From NCBI RefSeq assembly GCF_024298965.1, contig NZ_CP085193.1, positions 9,672,001-9,736,000 on the forward strand: a stretch of DNA of 64,000 bases, read 5' to 3'. This DNA is from Streptomyces rapamycinicus NRRL 5491. GTDB taxonomy: Bacteria; Actinomycetota; Actinomycetes; Streptomycetales; Streptomycetaceae. Positions 1 to 8,020 of this stretch are shown piece after piece. The notes beneath the pieces were generated by a model. That model was not told where the DNA came from. It was given only the letters and a program-made list of their open reading frames with translations, and searched no databases. Both the position numbers and the translations under genes were made by a program. Numbering within the stretch: the first letter of the stretch is position 1; each line of letters opens with the position of its first letter.

Positions 1-2
1 AC

Positions 3-554
3 GCGGGCGACTGGTGCCGGTTCGCGACGCTCTGGTCGGACGACGGCACGATGAGCGCGACCTGGTTCCAGGGCTCGGCGCACGATTTCATTGAGGCGAG
101 CCGCCGCGGGTGGGAGAAGGGGGTCCGCATCTGGCATCAGCTCCACGGGTGTTCCGTGGACCTCGCGGGGGAGCGCGCGATCGCGCAGACGAAGATGACG
201 ATCCTGCAGCGTGCGAGGGTGACCGGGGTCGAGGTCGATGTCACCTGTCACGGCCGTTTCTACGATTTCCTCCTGCGCGGTCGTGAGGGCTGGCGGCTGT
301 GCCACCGCCAGCCCATCTACGAACGGGACCGGCTCGATCCCGTCAATCCGGCCGAGCGCCCCGCCTTGGACCGGGAGCGCCTGCTCGCCTGGCCCGAGGG
401 GTACCGTCACCTCGCCTACATCCAGGCCGAGGCGGGTTACCGCGTCGTCGCCGACCTGCCCGGCCTGACCGGAGAGCCGGTAGAGCGGCTGTACGCGCGC
501 GGGGATCTCTGGCTGGAGGGCGCGGCCCTGACCTTCGAGCCTCTGCCCATCTGA
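3..554 (+). CDS. SnoaL-like / NTF2-fold polyketide-cyclase-type protein, 5' end outside the window
   Basis: The open frame runs to the left edge. The codons before the first ATG (position 51) already read as SnoaL-like protein (CRFATLWSDDGT just ahead of MSATWFQGS), so the ATG at 51 is internal and the start lies outside the window. The visible 183 residues look like a nuclear-transport-factor-2 / SnoaL-like domain, with a tryptophan-rich first half and a GRFYDFLLR strand typical of the cone-shaped fold. Members bind or convert small aromatic or aliphatic substrates, and the substrate here cannot be told. The IclR gene that follows 38 nt downstream, with an aromatic-acid-type transporter beyond it, suggests a catabolic setting. 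The family call is fairly safe; the function is not assigned. Confidence 0.7.
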   Translation, partial: AGDWCRFATLWSDDGTMSATWFQGSAHDFIEASRRGWEKGVRIWHQLHGCSVDLAGERAIAQTKMTILQRARVTGVEVDVTCHGRFYDFLLRGREGWRLCHRQPIYERDRLDPVNPAERPALDRERLLAWPEGYRHLAYIQAEAGYRVVADLPGLTGEPVERLYARGDLWLEGAALTFEPLPI

Positions 555-592
555 CGGCGCCGACGGCCCGCTCTTCCTGAAAAGATTGGCTC

Positions 593-1390
593 ATGGCGGG
601 CAACAGTCGTGACAGCGGACGCAGCACTCTGGACCGGACGTTCACCCTGCTCGACGCATTCACATTGGCCAAGCCGTCGCTGCGTCTGACTGACCTCGTC
701 GATCTGAGCGGTCTGCCGCGCTCGACCTGCCACCGCATCGCGATTGAACTCGTCGAGCTCGGAGTCCTTGAGCACACCGGCGACGGACGCTACGCCGTCG
801 GCCTGCGGCTGTGGAGCCTGGCCAGCAGCTCGCCCCGCCACCAGGGGCTGCGGCGGGTCGCGGCACCTTTCATGGCCGATCTCTACGAGGCGACCCGGGA
901 GAACGTGCAGTTGGCCGTCCCGGACGGTCTCGTCGCCCGGGTCGTCGAGAAGGTGTCGGGACCCGGGTCGGTCAGGAACGTCACGACCCCGGGCGGCCCG
1001 CTGTCGTTGCACTGCACCGGCGTCGGCAAGGTCATCCTGGCCTTCTCCGACCCCAGCCTGCTGAGCCAGGTGCTCGACGCCGGGCTGGAGCGGCACACGG
1101 CGTATACGCTCGTCGAGCCCGGTCGGCTGACCGCCAACATCGCGCAGGTGCGCCAGACATCACTGGGTTGGGCCATCGAAGAGCTGACCCTCGGAGCATG
1201 CTCAGTCGCCGCACCGCTCTTCGACGCTCAGGGCGAGCTGAAGGGCGCGCTGGGGATCGTGGCCCGTTCGTCGGCCAATCTGGAACGGGTCTCGAGCGCG
1301 GTCCGCATGGCGGCGCTCTCCGTGAGCCGGCTACTTGCCTCGCCAGCGGCTTTGCCGGACCAGCACCGTCACGGGCGTACATCCCACTGA
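593..1390 (+). CDS. IclR-family transcriptional regulator
   Basis: At 265 aa it has the usual IclR length. Residues about 10-70 form the winged helix-turn-helix, with RTFTLLDAF, then LTDLVDLSGLPRSTCHRI as the recognition-helix region. The remainder is the effector domain, including HCTGVGKVILAF and the closing EELTLGACSVAAPLFD segment typical of the family. IclR proteins bind small acids and usually repress or activate a neighbouring catabolic or transport operon. It lies just upstream of and co-directional with an aromatic-acid-type MFS transporter (72 nt gap), which is the most likely target. The ATG start follows the SnoaL-like gene by 38 nt, so the three genes may share a transcript. Confidence 0.9.
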   Translation: MAGNSRDSGRSTLDRTFTLLDAFTLAKPSLRLTDLVDLSGLPRSTCHRIAIELVELGVLEHTGDGRYAVGLRLWSLASSSPRHQGLRRVAAPFMADLYEATRENVQLAVPDGLVARVVEKVSGPGSVRNVTTPGGPLSLHCTGVGKVILAFSDPSLLSQVLDAGLERHTAYTLVEPGRLTANIAQVRQTSLGWAIEELTLGACSVAAPLFDAQGELKGALGIVARSSANLERVSSAVRMAALSVSRLLASPAALPDQHRHGRTSH

Positions 1391-1462
1391 GCGGACGCCG
1401 ACGCTGGTCGTGCAGACGGGTCCGCTGCGACCGTCACGTCAGCCCAGCGAAGGAGGCTGACG

Positions 1463-2716
1463 ATGTTGAAAGTCACATCCACCGATACCCCTCCCAACAG
1501 CTCAATGCCCGACGTGTGGCCCGCCATGCTCTGCTGGATCGCGGTCGCGCTCGACGGGTTCGACCTCGTGGTACTCGGCGCGGTGATCCCCACCCTGTCC
1601 AAGACGGGAGACCTCGGCTTCACCGACGCCTGGCTGACGACGGCCTCGACTCTGGGTCTCGTCGGCGTCGGTCTCGGGGCTGTGGCAACCGGCCCACTGA
1701 CCGACCGCTGGGGCAGGCGCCGCACCCTGCTCGGCAGCATCGCACTCTTCTCAGCCGCGACTCTCGCCGGCGGCTTCGCCCCCACGATGACTGCCTTCAT
1801 CATCCTGCGTTTCGTCGTCGGCATCGGACTGGGTGCATGTCTGCCGACCTCGCTGGCGTTCATCTCCGAACACGCCCGCGAGGGGAAGAACGCGACGGCG
1901 GTCACCATGGCCATGACCGGCAATCACGCCGGCGCCGTCCTGACCGCGCTGCTGGCACTTGTCCTCGTGCCCGAGCTTGGCTGGCGGTCGATGTTTGTGG
2001 TCGGCGGCCTTCTGGGCACCGCGCTGCTCCCGCTGCTGTGGGCCAAACTTCCGGAGTCCGAGACCTACCTCGCGGCCAGCCGGCAGCGAGAGACCTCGCC
2101 CGCGCCCGCACGGCGGAACCGAGCCGACGTTGTCCGGGGCGCGAACCTCGTCACCAGCCTCGCCCTGTGGGCGGCGTCGTTCATGGGACTGCTGCTGGTG
2201 TTCGGGCTGAACACCTGGCTGCCCCGGATCATGGGTCAGGCGGGCTACTCGATCCAAGCGGGCACCGCCCTCCTGCTGGTGCTCAACATCGGGGCCGTGA
2301 TCGGCCTGATCGTGGCCGGCCGGGTCTCAGACCACACTGGGCAGCACAAGACCACGACGCTCGCGTGGTTCGCCACCGCGGCCGCGCTGCTCGCGCTACT
2401 GTCGATTCGGCTGCAGAGCCAAGTCCTGGTCTACTGCGCCGTGCTCGTCACCGGGATCTTCGTCTTCAGCGCCCAGGTCCTCGTATACGCCTGGACAACC
2501 CAGCTCCACCCCCCGGAGTTGCGGGCGACGGCCCTGGGCCTCACCGCCGGGATCGGTCGTCTCGGAGCCATCCTCGGCCCCTTCCTGCTCGGCACGCTGG
2601 TCACCGCCGGCATCGCCTACCCCTGGGGCTTCTACGCCCTGGCCTGCGCCGCAGCCATAGCGGCGCTCGCCCTCTCGCCGATCTCGGTCCACCGCAAGCC
2701 GACAGTCCACGACTGA
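1463..2716 (+). CDS. MFS transporter, aromatic acid:H+ symporter (AAHS) type
   Basis: This 417-aa protein has twelve predicted hydrophobic segments. The first helix carries the DGFDLVVLGAVIP motif that marks the aromatic acid:proton symporters (BenK/PcaK group). GPLTDRWGRRRTLL, the MFS loop 2-3 motif, lies at residues about 75-90. The ATG at 1463 is preceded by an AAGGAGG-type ribosome site. Proteins of this group import benzoate, 4-hydroxybenzoate, vanillate and similar acids across the plasma membrane. The upstream IclR regulator and SnoaL-like gene fit an aromatic-compound uptake unit, but no ring-cleavage gene is visible here. Specificity is therefore open. Confidence 0.85.
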   Translation: MLKVTSTDTPPNSSMPDVWPAMLCWIAVALDGFDLVVLGAVIPTLSKTGDLGFTDAWLTTASTLGLVGVGLGAVATGPLTDRWGRRRTLLGSIALFSAATLAGGFAPTMTAFIILRFVVGIGLGACLPTSLAFISEHAREGKNATAVTMAMTGNHAGAVLTALLALVLVPELGWRSMFVVGGLLGTALLPLLWAKLPESETYLAASRQRETSPAPARRNRADVVRGANLVTSLALWAASFMGLLLVFGLNTWLPRIMGQAGYSIQAGTALLLVLNIGAVIGLIVAGRVSDHTGQHKTTTLAWFATAAALLALLSIRLQSQVLVYCAVLVTGIFVFSAQVLVYAWTTQLHPPELRATALGLTAGIGRLGAILGPFLLGTLVTAGIAYPWGFYALACAAAIAALALSPISVHRKPTVHD

Positions 2717-2760
2717 ACCGGCCCCGGGCTACAACCGAGTCCCCAGCCGGAACGCAATCG

Positions 2761-3135
2761 ATGCCGGCGGTGGAGACCTCGGTGAGCGGGTGGGGGCGGC
2801 GGCTGTTGATGTGGCCACTGATCAGGCGACAACGTAGCCGTCCGCAACGGATAGCTTCCGTGCTGTTGAGGGAGGTGTCCGAGGACGGCCTGCGCCGGCC
2901 CGACAGCCTCGCGCAGATCGCGGTCGGCTTCGGTATCTCCGTCGGCACCGCCCACGCCTGCGCGACGGCCGTCATCAAGTTGCTCGCCGATCGCGCGTCC
3001 GGCCTGCTGCGCGCTCCGCGCGAAGACGATCCCCGCAGCTTGCACACAGGGCAGTTCTCGACGGTTTCGGTGGGCCGCCGCAGGGCCCGGCCGGCTGTGG
3101 CCTTCCACCGCGCCCACCCCGCCGTGCTGATCTGA
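2761..3135 (+). pseudogene. IS5-type transposase remnant (N-terminal HTH part)
   Basis: The frame holds a stretch (about 2860-3035) reading SLAQIAVGFGISVGTAHAC followed by KLLADRASGLL. From memory this matches the N-terminal helix-turn-helix region of Streptomyces IS5-group transposases. The reading then loses similarity and stops at 3135, so the DDE catalytic domain is missing. No terminal inverted repeats were located. It is best read as a decayed insertion sequence. The open frame continues upstream through the MFS gene in another phase, but that part is a shadow and not coding. Confidence 0.6.
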
Positions 3136-3179
3136 GGCTGTTTGCGGGCAAGCCGCGCCGCCTTGGGGTTTCGGGCCTG

Positions 3180-3407
3180 TCAGGGGCAGCGGGACGGGAG
3201 CAGGCCGGTCAGGGCCCGGATGCAGTGGTGAGGGTCGGCACGGTGACCGGGGCGGGGGTTTCCCGGCGGCGATGCAAATTTCCCGCACGCCGGGATAACA
3301 GCCGGGGGAGGGGCGTGTTTGTGGTCGGCGATGACCTGGCAGGCGTAGCCGCCGGGGCAGGCATCGTCGGCGATGTTGATGAGGGTGTCTGATGGGATGC
3401 ACTCCAC
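3180..3407 (-). CDS. doubtful small ORF, 75 aa, in a 375-nt gap
   Basis: This is the only notable frame in the gap 3136-3510. It begins MECIPSDTLINIADDACPG and is rich in Cys, His and Pro. I do not recognise it. No convincing ribosome site precedes the ATG. The one argument for a function is a perfect 24-bp palindrome about 50 nt upstream (3456-3479), which could be an operator for it. It may equally be debris next to the IS5-type remnant. Treat as unproven. Confidence 0.2.
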   Translation of the reverse strand: MECIPSDTLINIADDACPGGYACQVIADHKHAPPPAVIPACGKFASPPGNPRPGHRADPHHCIRALTGLLPSRCP

Positions 3408-3455
3408 CCGGGCGCCTTGAAAATGTTCGGGTTCCCTTTATGCGCGCCGTACCTG

Positions 3456-3479
3456 TCGGCAAACGATCGTTTGCCGACC
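3456..3479. promoter_or_regulatory. perfect 24-bp palindrome, possible operator
   Basis: The half-site GTCGGCAAACGA is followed directly by its exact reverse complement, with the centre at CGATCG. It lies 31 nt beyond the stop codon of the SDR gene and upstream of the doubtful minus-strand frame at 3180-3407. A gapless symmetric site suits a TetR- or XRE-type dimer better than a terminator, because there is no loop. It may be an orphan operator left after gene loss. Confidence 0.4.
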
Positions 3480-3510
3480 GGCCGGGGCGGTAACCGTTGC
3501 GTGCTGATCG

Positions 3511-4248
3511 TCAGGCTTGGACCGTGGGGCGGACGACGATCTCGCTGACGTCGATGCCATCGGGCTGCTCGATTGCGTAACCGATGGCGGAGGCGATGGC
3601 CGATGGCGGCATGGCGATCTCGTCGCGCAGCTGCATCATCGTCGCTGCTGCTTCGGGGCTTGCTCCCTTGCCCACGCCCTCCGTGTCGGTGATGCCTGGC
3701 GAGACAAGGGTGACGCGCAGGTCCGGACCGGACTCCAGGCGCAGTCCTTCGGTCAGGACCTTCACCGCCGTCTTCGTGGCTGCGTACACGCCCTGGGGGG
3801 ACTTCACGACATAGGCCGCGGTGGAGGCCACATTGACGAACTGTCCGGAGCGCTGCTGCCGGAAGATGGGCAGTGCCGCCCCGATGCCGTTCAACAGGCC
3901 CGTGATGTGGGTGGCGACCATGGCGTCCCAGTCGTCCTGGCGCAGCTCGTCGAATGGTGAGACCGCCATGGTTCCTGCGTTGGAGACCAGGACATCGAGT
4001 CGGCCGAAGTGGTCGACTGCCGCATCGGTCAGGCTCTTGACGTCTTCGCGGCGTGTCACGTCGACGACAATCCCGATGGCTGAGCCGCCCTGCGCCGTGA
4101 TCCGCTCCACCACCGTGTCCAGCCGGTCCTTCCGCCGAGCTCCGAGCACCAGGCGGGCCCCTTGCTGGGCGAGATAGGTCGCTGTCGCCTCTCCGATGCC
4201 GCTGCTGGCGCCTGTAAGTGCGATGACCTTGCCCTTGATGCCTGACAT
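3511..4248 (-). CDS. short-chain dehydrogenase/reductase (SDR)
   Basis: This is a classical SDR of 245 aa. The N-terminal TGASSGIGEATA is the NAD(P)-binding glycine motif, and GARRKDR follows the second strand, with basic residues suggesting NADP. VSNAGTMA is the NNAG-type motif, and the catalytic Ser and YAATK (Tyr-x-x-x-Lys) are present. I chose the ATG at 4248 because AAGGGAC lies 8 nt upstream; a longer frame to 4326 would run into the divergent regulatory region. The gene is divergent from a TetR regulator, with an operator-like dyad between them, so it is probably the repressor's target. The substrate is unknown. Confidence 0.9.
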   Translation of the reverse strand: MSGIKGKVIALTGASSGIGEATATYLAQQGARLVLGARRKDRLDTVVERITAQGGSAIGIVVDVTRREDVKSLTDAAVDHFGRLDVLVSNAGTMAVSPFDELRQDDWDAMVATHITGLLNGIGAALPIFRQQRSGQFVNVASTAAYVVKSPQGVYAATKTAVKVLTEGLRLESGPDLRVTLVSPGITDTEGVGKGASPEAAATMMQLRDEIAMPPSAIASAIGYAIEQPDGIDVSEIVVRPTVQA

Positions 4249-4302
4249 GACCAGTCCCTTAGTGAGGTGTGTGCAGGTCATACCTTGACCTACAGTGGAA
4301 TT

Positions 4303-4345
4303 GGGGGCGCCTCCGATTAATGACACCCTAAGTGGGGACGCCCCC
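4303..4345. promoter_or_regulatory. imperfect inverted repeat between SDR and TetR genes, probable operator
   Basis: Left arm 4303-4319 starts GGGGGCGCCTCC and right arm 4329-4345 ends GGGGACGCCCCC. Thirteen of 17 positions pair across a 9-nt spacer. It sits between the divergent SDR (start 4248) and TetR (start 4387) genes, where autoregulating TetR repressors normally bind. The assignment rests on position and symmetry only. Confidence 0.5.
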
Positions 4346-4386
4346 GGTTAGCAACTGGAGAGCCTGAGAGGGGATGGCGAGCGCTT

Positions 4387-4971
4387 ATGGCCGAGGGAGC
4401 GCAACGGCCGTTGCGAGCTGACGCGCGGCGCAACCGGGAGAAGATCCTCACGGCGGCAGTGCGCCTATTCGCAACGGAGGGGCTCGACGCCCACTTGGAA
4501 CACATCGCCAAAGAGGCAGGGGTGGGCAGTGCCACGCTGTACCGCAACTTCCCCACTCGCGAAGCGCTGGTCGAGGCCGTCTACCGCAATGAAGTGGCCC
4601 AGCTGTGCGACGCGGCCCCCACCCTGCTGGCAGCGAAGCCGCCCTTTGAAGCCCTGCGTGCCTGGACCCGCCTCTTCCTGGACTACGTGACCGCCAAGTA
4701 CGGCATGATCGATGCCCTGCGCGCCATCGCAGCGACGGGGAGCAACCCCTACGGTCACAGCCGGGAGATGATCCAAGCCGCCCTGAGTGCCCTCATGACC
4801 GCCTGCGCGGCCGCCGGGACGATTCGTACCGACATCAGTCCCGCCGATATCGGCGCCGCCCTCGAAGGAATTGCCCTCACTTCGGCGAGCCCTGAACAAC
4901 GGCAGCGAGCAGAACGCCTGCTCGACCTCACCCTTGACGGCCTGAAGGCCCGTCCATCAAGGTCGGCATGA
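4387..4971 (+). CDS. TetR/AcrR-family transcriptional regulator
   Basis: The protein has 194 aa. Residues about 15-65 form the TetR HTH: RRNREKILTAAVRLFATEG, then HIAKEAGVGSATLYRNFPTREAL. The rest is a helical ligand and dimer domain with RAWTRLFLDYV. It is divergent from the SDR gene across 138 nt that hold an operator-like inverted repeat, which is the usual layout of a self-regulated repressor controlling a redox enzyme. The ligand cannot be inferred. The last codons overlap the decayed integrase fragment that follows. Confidence 0.9.
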   Translation: MAEGAQRPLRADARRNREKILTAAVRLFATEGLDAHLEHIAKEAGVGSATLYRNFPTREALVEAVYRNEVAQLCDAAPTLLAAKPPFEALRAWTRLFLDYVTAKYGMIDALRAIAATGSNPYGHSREMIQAALSALMTACAAAGTIRTDISPADIGAALEGIALTSASPEQRQRAERLLDLTLDGLKARPSRSA

Positions 4972-5190
4972 AGCGCAGCTCCGTCCCGGTGCGATCGAGA
5001 GAGGCCGGAATCGACCCGGCACCCGATCGGGCCTGCAGCACGTGGGCCGATTTCCTACGCTCCCAAGCTGGTGCCTTGCTGGCCTGCGATTTTCTGGAAA
5101 CGGTCACCTTGTCCGGGTCCCGACTGTATGTGTTGGCGGTGATCGAGCGTGTCAGTCGACGTATCCGGATCCTGGGTCCAGCAGCCCGAC
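4968..5190 (+). pseudogene. integrase-core (rve) transposase fragment
   Basis: The frame reads GIDPAPDRACSTWADFLRSQ, then LLACDFLETVTLSG and VLAVIERVSRRIRILG. This is the start of the DDE integrase catalytic core shared by a common group of Streptomyces transposases (the ACDFxETV segment carries the first catalytic Asp). Similarity ends near 5190 and the rest of the core is absent. A minus-strand fragment of what looks like the C-terminal part of the same kind of enzyme occurs at 49373-49516. It lies just left of the biosynthetic cluster. Confidence 0.65.
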
Positions 5191-5622
5191 GAGACGCTCC
5201 CGCAAATATCGCTGAGCTGTTCCTCGCTGGCTTCACGGCGAACCGGGCGGGTCAGCGAGCGGGTCGGGGCGGGACGCCGCTCGCGGGACTCCTACGCTCA
5301 CCGTCCCGCACGCCATCGTGATCGGAGGCCCTCCCACCGCGCGCTCGAACGGCCCCGCGCACTCCGCGGGGGGCTCCTCGCTGCCGGCTCGCCTTCCCTG
5401 CCCCCGTCGCCTTTCCTCCCACTTTCCGCCGCGTGAAATGTCAACGCGCCATTCCGGGGACTTCCTTGCCGGGGCTCGGCCCACTGAGGTTCGCTGGTCC
5501 GCGGCGCCACCACCGCACCGCCTCCTCCTCTCGTGTCCGAGACCGCATGTCGTGTTCCCCGTGCGGACGGTGTGCGAAGGGGCGCCGCCCCAGTGACGGT
5601 TCGTCCCACGGGAAAGGTGAAG
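5191..5622. other. intergenic stretch, no gene seen
   Basis: These 432 nt separate the transposase fragment from the first cluster gene. No frame carries recognisable protein and the base composition is not codon-biased. The promoter of the flavoenzyme gene should lie here, but I could not identify convincing -35/-10 hexamers. Confidence 0.5.
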
Positions 5623-7095
5623 ATGTCGGAAACAGTCGACGCGGCAGGCAGGTTGGACGTCATCGTCGTCGGAAACGGCGTTCTCGGGTTGACTGTCGGC
5701 GTGCAGTACGCCCGCGCCCATCCCGATGTCCGGGTGGCGGTCCTCGGCAAGCCGGCTCGGCAGTACGGCGCAACGCCCGCGGCCGGTGCCATGCTCGGTG
5801 CCTTCGGCGAGGTGACGGCCCATCTGCTGGCCTCGGAGCACGGCAGGAAGAAGCACGCGCTGGCCGTCCAGGCGCAGCGGCTGTGGCCGGAGTGGATCGG
5901 CGGCCTTGAGGCCGACGGCGACGGATCGGAGCGTATCCGCACCTCGGACGACACCGTGGTCCTGCTCAACACCGTGGGGCACACCGCCCTGGACGACGCG
6001 AACTTCGCCGCCGTGCTGACGGCACTGAAGGAGGCGAACGCGCCACACGAGGAGATCGAGGTCTCCTCCGTCGACTGGATCGATCCGGACCCCAACTCCC
6101 GCCCGCTGCGGGCCCTGCACATCGAGGGCGAGGGTTCGGTCGACTCCGGCGTGCTCCTGAGGGCGCTGGAGCGCTCCTTCCGGCAGGCCGGTGGCGTGAT
6201 GATCGCCGCGGACGCCACGGAGATCAGGACCCGTGACGGACGTACCGAAGGTGTCGTCACCGACGCGGGCGACTTCCTGCCGGCGGGCCAGGTGGTGGTG
6301 GCCGCGGGTGCCCGAAGCCAGCGGCTGATCGCCACTGTCCCGGGCCTGGAGCACCGGATTCCGCGGGTTTACGACGGCGTCGGGGTCTCCGCGCTCATCG
6401 ACACCTGGGACGGCTCGGGGCCGCCCACCGTCCTGCGCACCTCCAACCGGGCGTTCGCTTGCGGGCTGCACCTGGTGCCCCGGTCGGGTGGGTCGGTGTA
6501 CATCGGCGCGACCAACGCGGTCTGCCTGGAGCCCCGGGGCGGGGCCAGCATCGAGGAGGTGGTCTTCCTCTTCAACTGTGCCATCCACCAGCTGCACCGC
6601 AGCCTCAACGGCTCGGAGGTCCGTAAGGTCCAGGTCGGCAGCCGGCCTGCCTCGATCGACGGCTTCCCGCTCATCGGCGGCACCTCGGTGGAGGGCCTGT
6701 GGATGCTCTCCGGGACGTACCGCGACGGTCTGCACCTCTCGCCGCTCATCGCCCGGCACGTCGTGTCGCTCATGGCCGGCGGGCTGGGGCTCCCGGACCT
6801 CGCGGAGTTCGCTCCCGAGCGGGATCTGATCTCCGCGTGGAGCCGGGAGGAGGTCCTGGAGGACGTGGTCCGGCACACGATGGCGACGGGCTACGAATTC
6901 CCGTGGCGGCTGCCACTTGAGTGGCCGCACATGATGGAGACGTTCCTGCGTGGCCCGTTCGCCGAGCTCGCGGACCGGCTGAGCGACACGTACACCCCGC
7001 CCGCCGACCTGATGACGGCGATTATGTTCTCCGAGCCGGAGGACCAGGAGGAGCTCATCCGGTACTACGGAAACGTGTACCGGGAGTGGCACTGA
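5623..7095 (+). CDS. FAD-dependent glycine/D-amino-acid oxidase-like enzyme
   Basis: The protein has 490 aa. Residues 14-26 (VIVVGNGVLGLTV) form the FAD-binding Rossmann motif. VVVAAGARSQ and the C-terminal SRPASIDGFPLIGG (about 338-352) followed by LSGTYRDGLHLSP are the DAO-family signature. It is about 100 aa longer at the C-terminus than ThiO or sarcosine oxidase. I chose the ATG at 5623 because AAAGGTGA precedes it at good spacing; an upstream in-frame start at 5533 lacks a site. DAO enzymes oxidise the C-N bond of glycine or other amines to an imine plus H2O2. If the FemAB-like enzyme adds glycine, this enzyme could supply or modify that unit, for example towards an N-formimidoyl group. 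That is inference. A strong terminator follows. Confidence 0.8.
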   Translation: MSETVDAAGRLDVIVVGNGVLGLTVGVQYARAHPDVRVAVLGKPARQYGATPAAGAMLGAFGEVTAHLLASEHGRKKHALAVQAQRLWPEWIGGLEADGDGSERIRTSDDTVVLLNTVGHTALDDANFAAVLTALKEANAPHEEIEVSSVDWIDPDPNSRPLRALHIEGEGSVDSGVLLRALERSFRQAGGVMIAADATEIRTRDGRTEGVVTDAGDFLPAGQVVVAAGARSQRLIATVPGLEHRIPRVYDGVGVSALIDTWDGSGPPTVLRTSNRAFACGLHLVPRSGGSVYIGATNAVCLEPRGGASIEEVVFLFNCAIHQLHRSLNGSEVRKVQVGSRPASIDGFPLIGGTSVEGLWMLSGTYRDGLHLSPLIARHVVSLMAGGLGLPDLAEFAPERDLISAWSREEVLEDVVRHTMATGYEFPWRLPLEWPHMMETFLRGPFAELADRLSDTYTPPADLMTAIMFSEPEDQEELIRYYGNVYREWH

Positions 7096-7132
7096 CCCGG
7101 CGGCCGGGGCGCTGAGCCCCGGTCGGCCGACA

Positions 7133-7167
7133 CGGCCACGTGCCGGGGGCACCCCGGCACGTGGCCG
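7133..7167 (+). terminator. strong hairpin terminator after the flavoenzyme gene
   Basis: A 16-bp perfect stem (CGGCCACGTGCCGGGG and its reverse complement) encloses a 3-nt loop, 37 nt after the stop codon. It has no U-tract, which is common in Streptomyces. It should separate the flavoenzyme transcript from the alpha/beta-hydrolase gene at 7211. Confidence 0.75.
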
Positions 7168-7210
7168 ATCGCGTGTACGGGCGGGCTTCGACGGGGCGGA
7201 GGGGCGAACG

Positions 7211-7993
7211 ATGGCGACACTGACGGTGGGCGGTGGGCGGCAGGTGCGCTATCGGCGGGCGGGCAGCGGCCCGCCCGTGGTACTCGTCGCCGCGGGCGGG
7301 CCGGGCGACTTCTGGCAGGCCCACCAGGTACCCGCGCTGGCCGCCGTCGGCTATGAGGCGATCACCCTCGAACTGCCGGAGGCCGCCGGGCCGCGGGACG
7401 AACTGACCGCGCTGCTGGCGGACTCCGTCGAGCTGCTGGGCACCGGGCCGTGCGGACTCGTCGGATTCTCCTTCGGCGCGCAACTCGTCCAGGGGCTGCT
7501 CGTCCACCGCCCGGACCTGTGGACGCGGGCGGTACTCGTGGCGACCCGGGGCCGACCGGACCCGGTGGGCGGCGCCCTGCTCCGCGCGGAGCGCGCGCTG
7601 CATGCGGCCGGGGCCCAACCGCCGCCGCCCTACCAGGCGTTCTTCCAGGCGGTGCTGCACCTCGGGCCTCGCACCTGGGAGCGGGAGGGCGAGATCCTGG
7701 ACTGGCTGGACCTGTTCGAGGCCGGCGCGAGGACCGGCGGCGTACCCCCGGAACCGCCTGGCGACCAGGCCGACCAGCTCGCCGGGCTGCACGGGGTGAC
7801 GGGCCCGGTCCTCGTCCTGGGCTTCCAGTACGACATCGTGGCCCCTCCCCGGCTGGGCCGCGAGGTGGCCGAGGCACTGCCGGCGGGCCGTTACCGGGAG
7901 ATCCCCGACTGCGGCCACTACGGCTGCCTGGAGCGGCCCGGCACAGTCAACGAGGCGATGGTGGGGTTCCTCAGCGCCCCGGTCCCGCGCTGA
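7211..7993 (+). CDS. alpha/beta-fold hydrolase
   Basis: The protein has 260 aa and a complete apparent catalytic triad. Ser87 lies in the nucleophile elbow GFSFG, Asp208 in GFQYD and His236 in CGHYG. The N-terminus VVLVAAGGPGD contains the oxyanion-hole region. Small proteins of this kind hydrolyse esters, lactones or amides, or occasionally act as cyclases. It lies at the left end of the cluster, convergent with the ABC exporter genes (gap of 27 nt to the exporter stop codon). The ATG at 7211 follows a weak GGGGCGAACG site. A role in maturation or clearance of the product is possible but not shown. Confidence 0.8.
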   Translation: MATLTVGGGRQVRYRRAGSGPPVVLVAAGGPGDFWQAHQVPALAAVGYEAITLELPEAAGPRDELTALLADSVELLGTGPCGLVGFSFGAQLVQGLLVHRPDLWTRAVLVATRGRPDPVGGALLRAERALHAAGAQPPPPYQAFFQAVLHLGPRTWEREGEILDWLDLFEAGARTGGVPPEPPGDQADQLAGLHGVTGPVLVLGFQYDIVAPPRLGREVAEALPAGRYREIPDCGHYGCLERPGTVNEAMVGFLSAPVPR

Positions 7994-8020
7994 GGAGGGG
8001 CCGGGGCCGTCGTTCCGTGC

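Noticed and set aside
811..2760. A very long plus-strand frame that overlaps the IclR and MFS genes
   Set aside because: It is Arg/Pro/Gly-rich shadow reading in a GC-rich region. Only its last part (from about 2761) shows real protein, the IS5-type remnant.
7133..7167. The 16-bp hairpin as an insertion-sequence end or attachment site
   Set aside because: It is a single stem-loop right after a stop codon and fits a terminator; no second copy was noticed.
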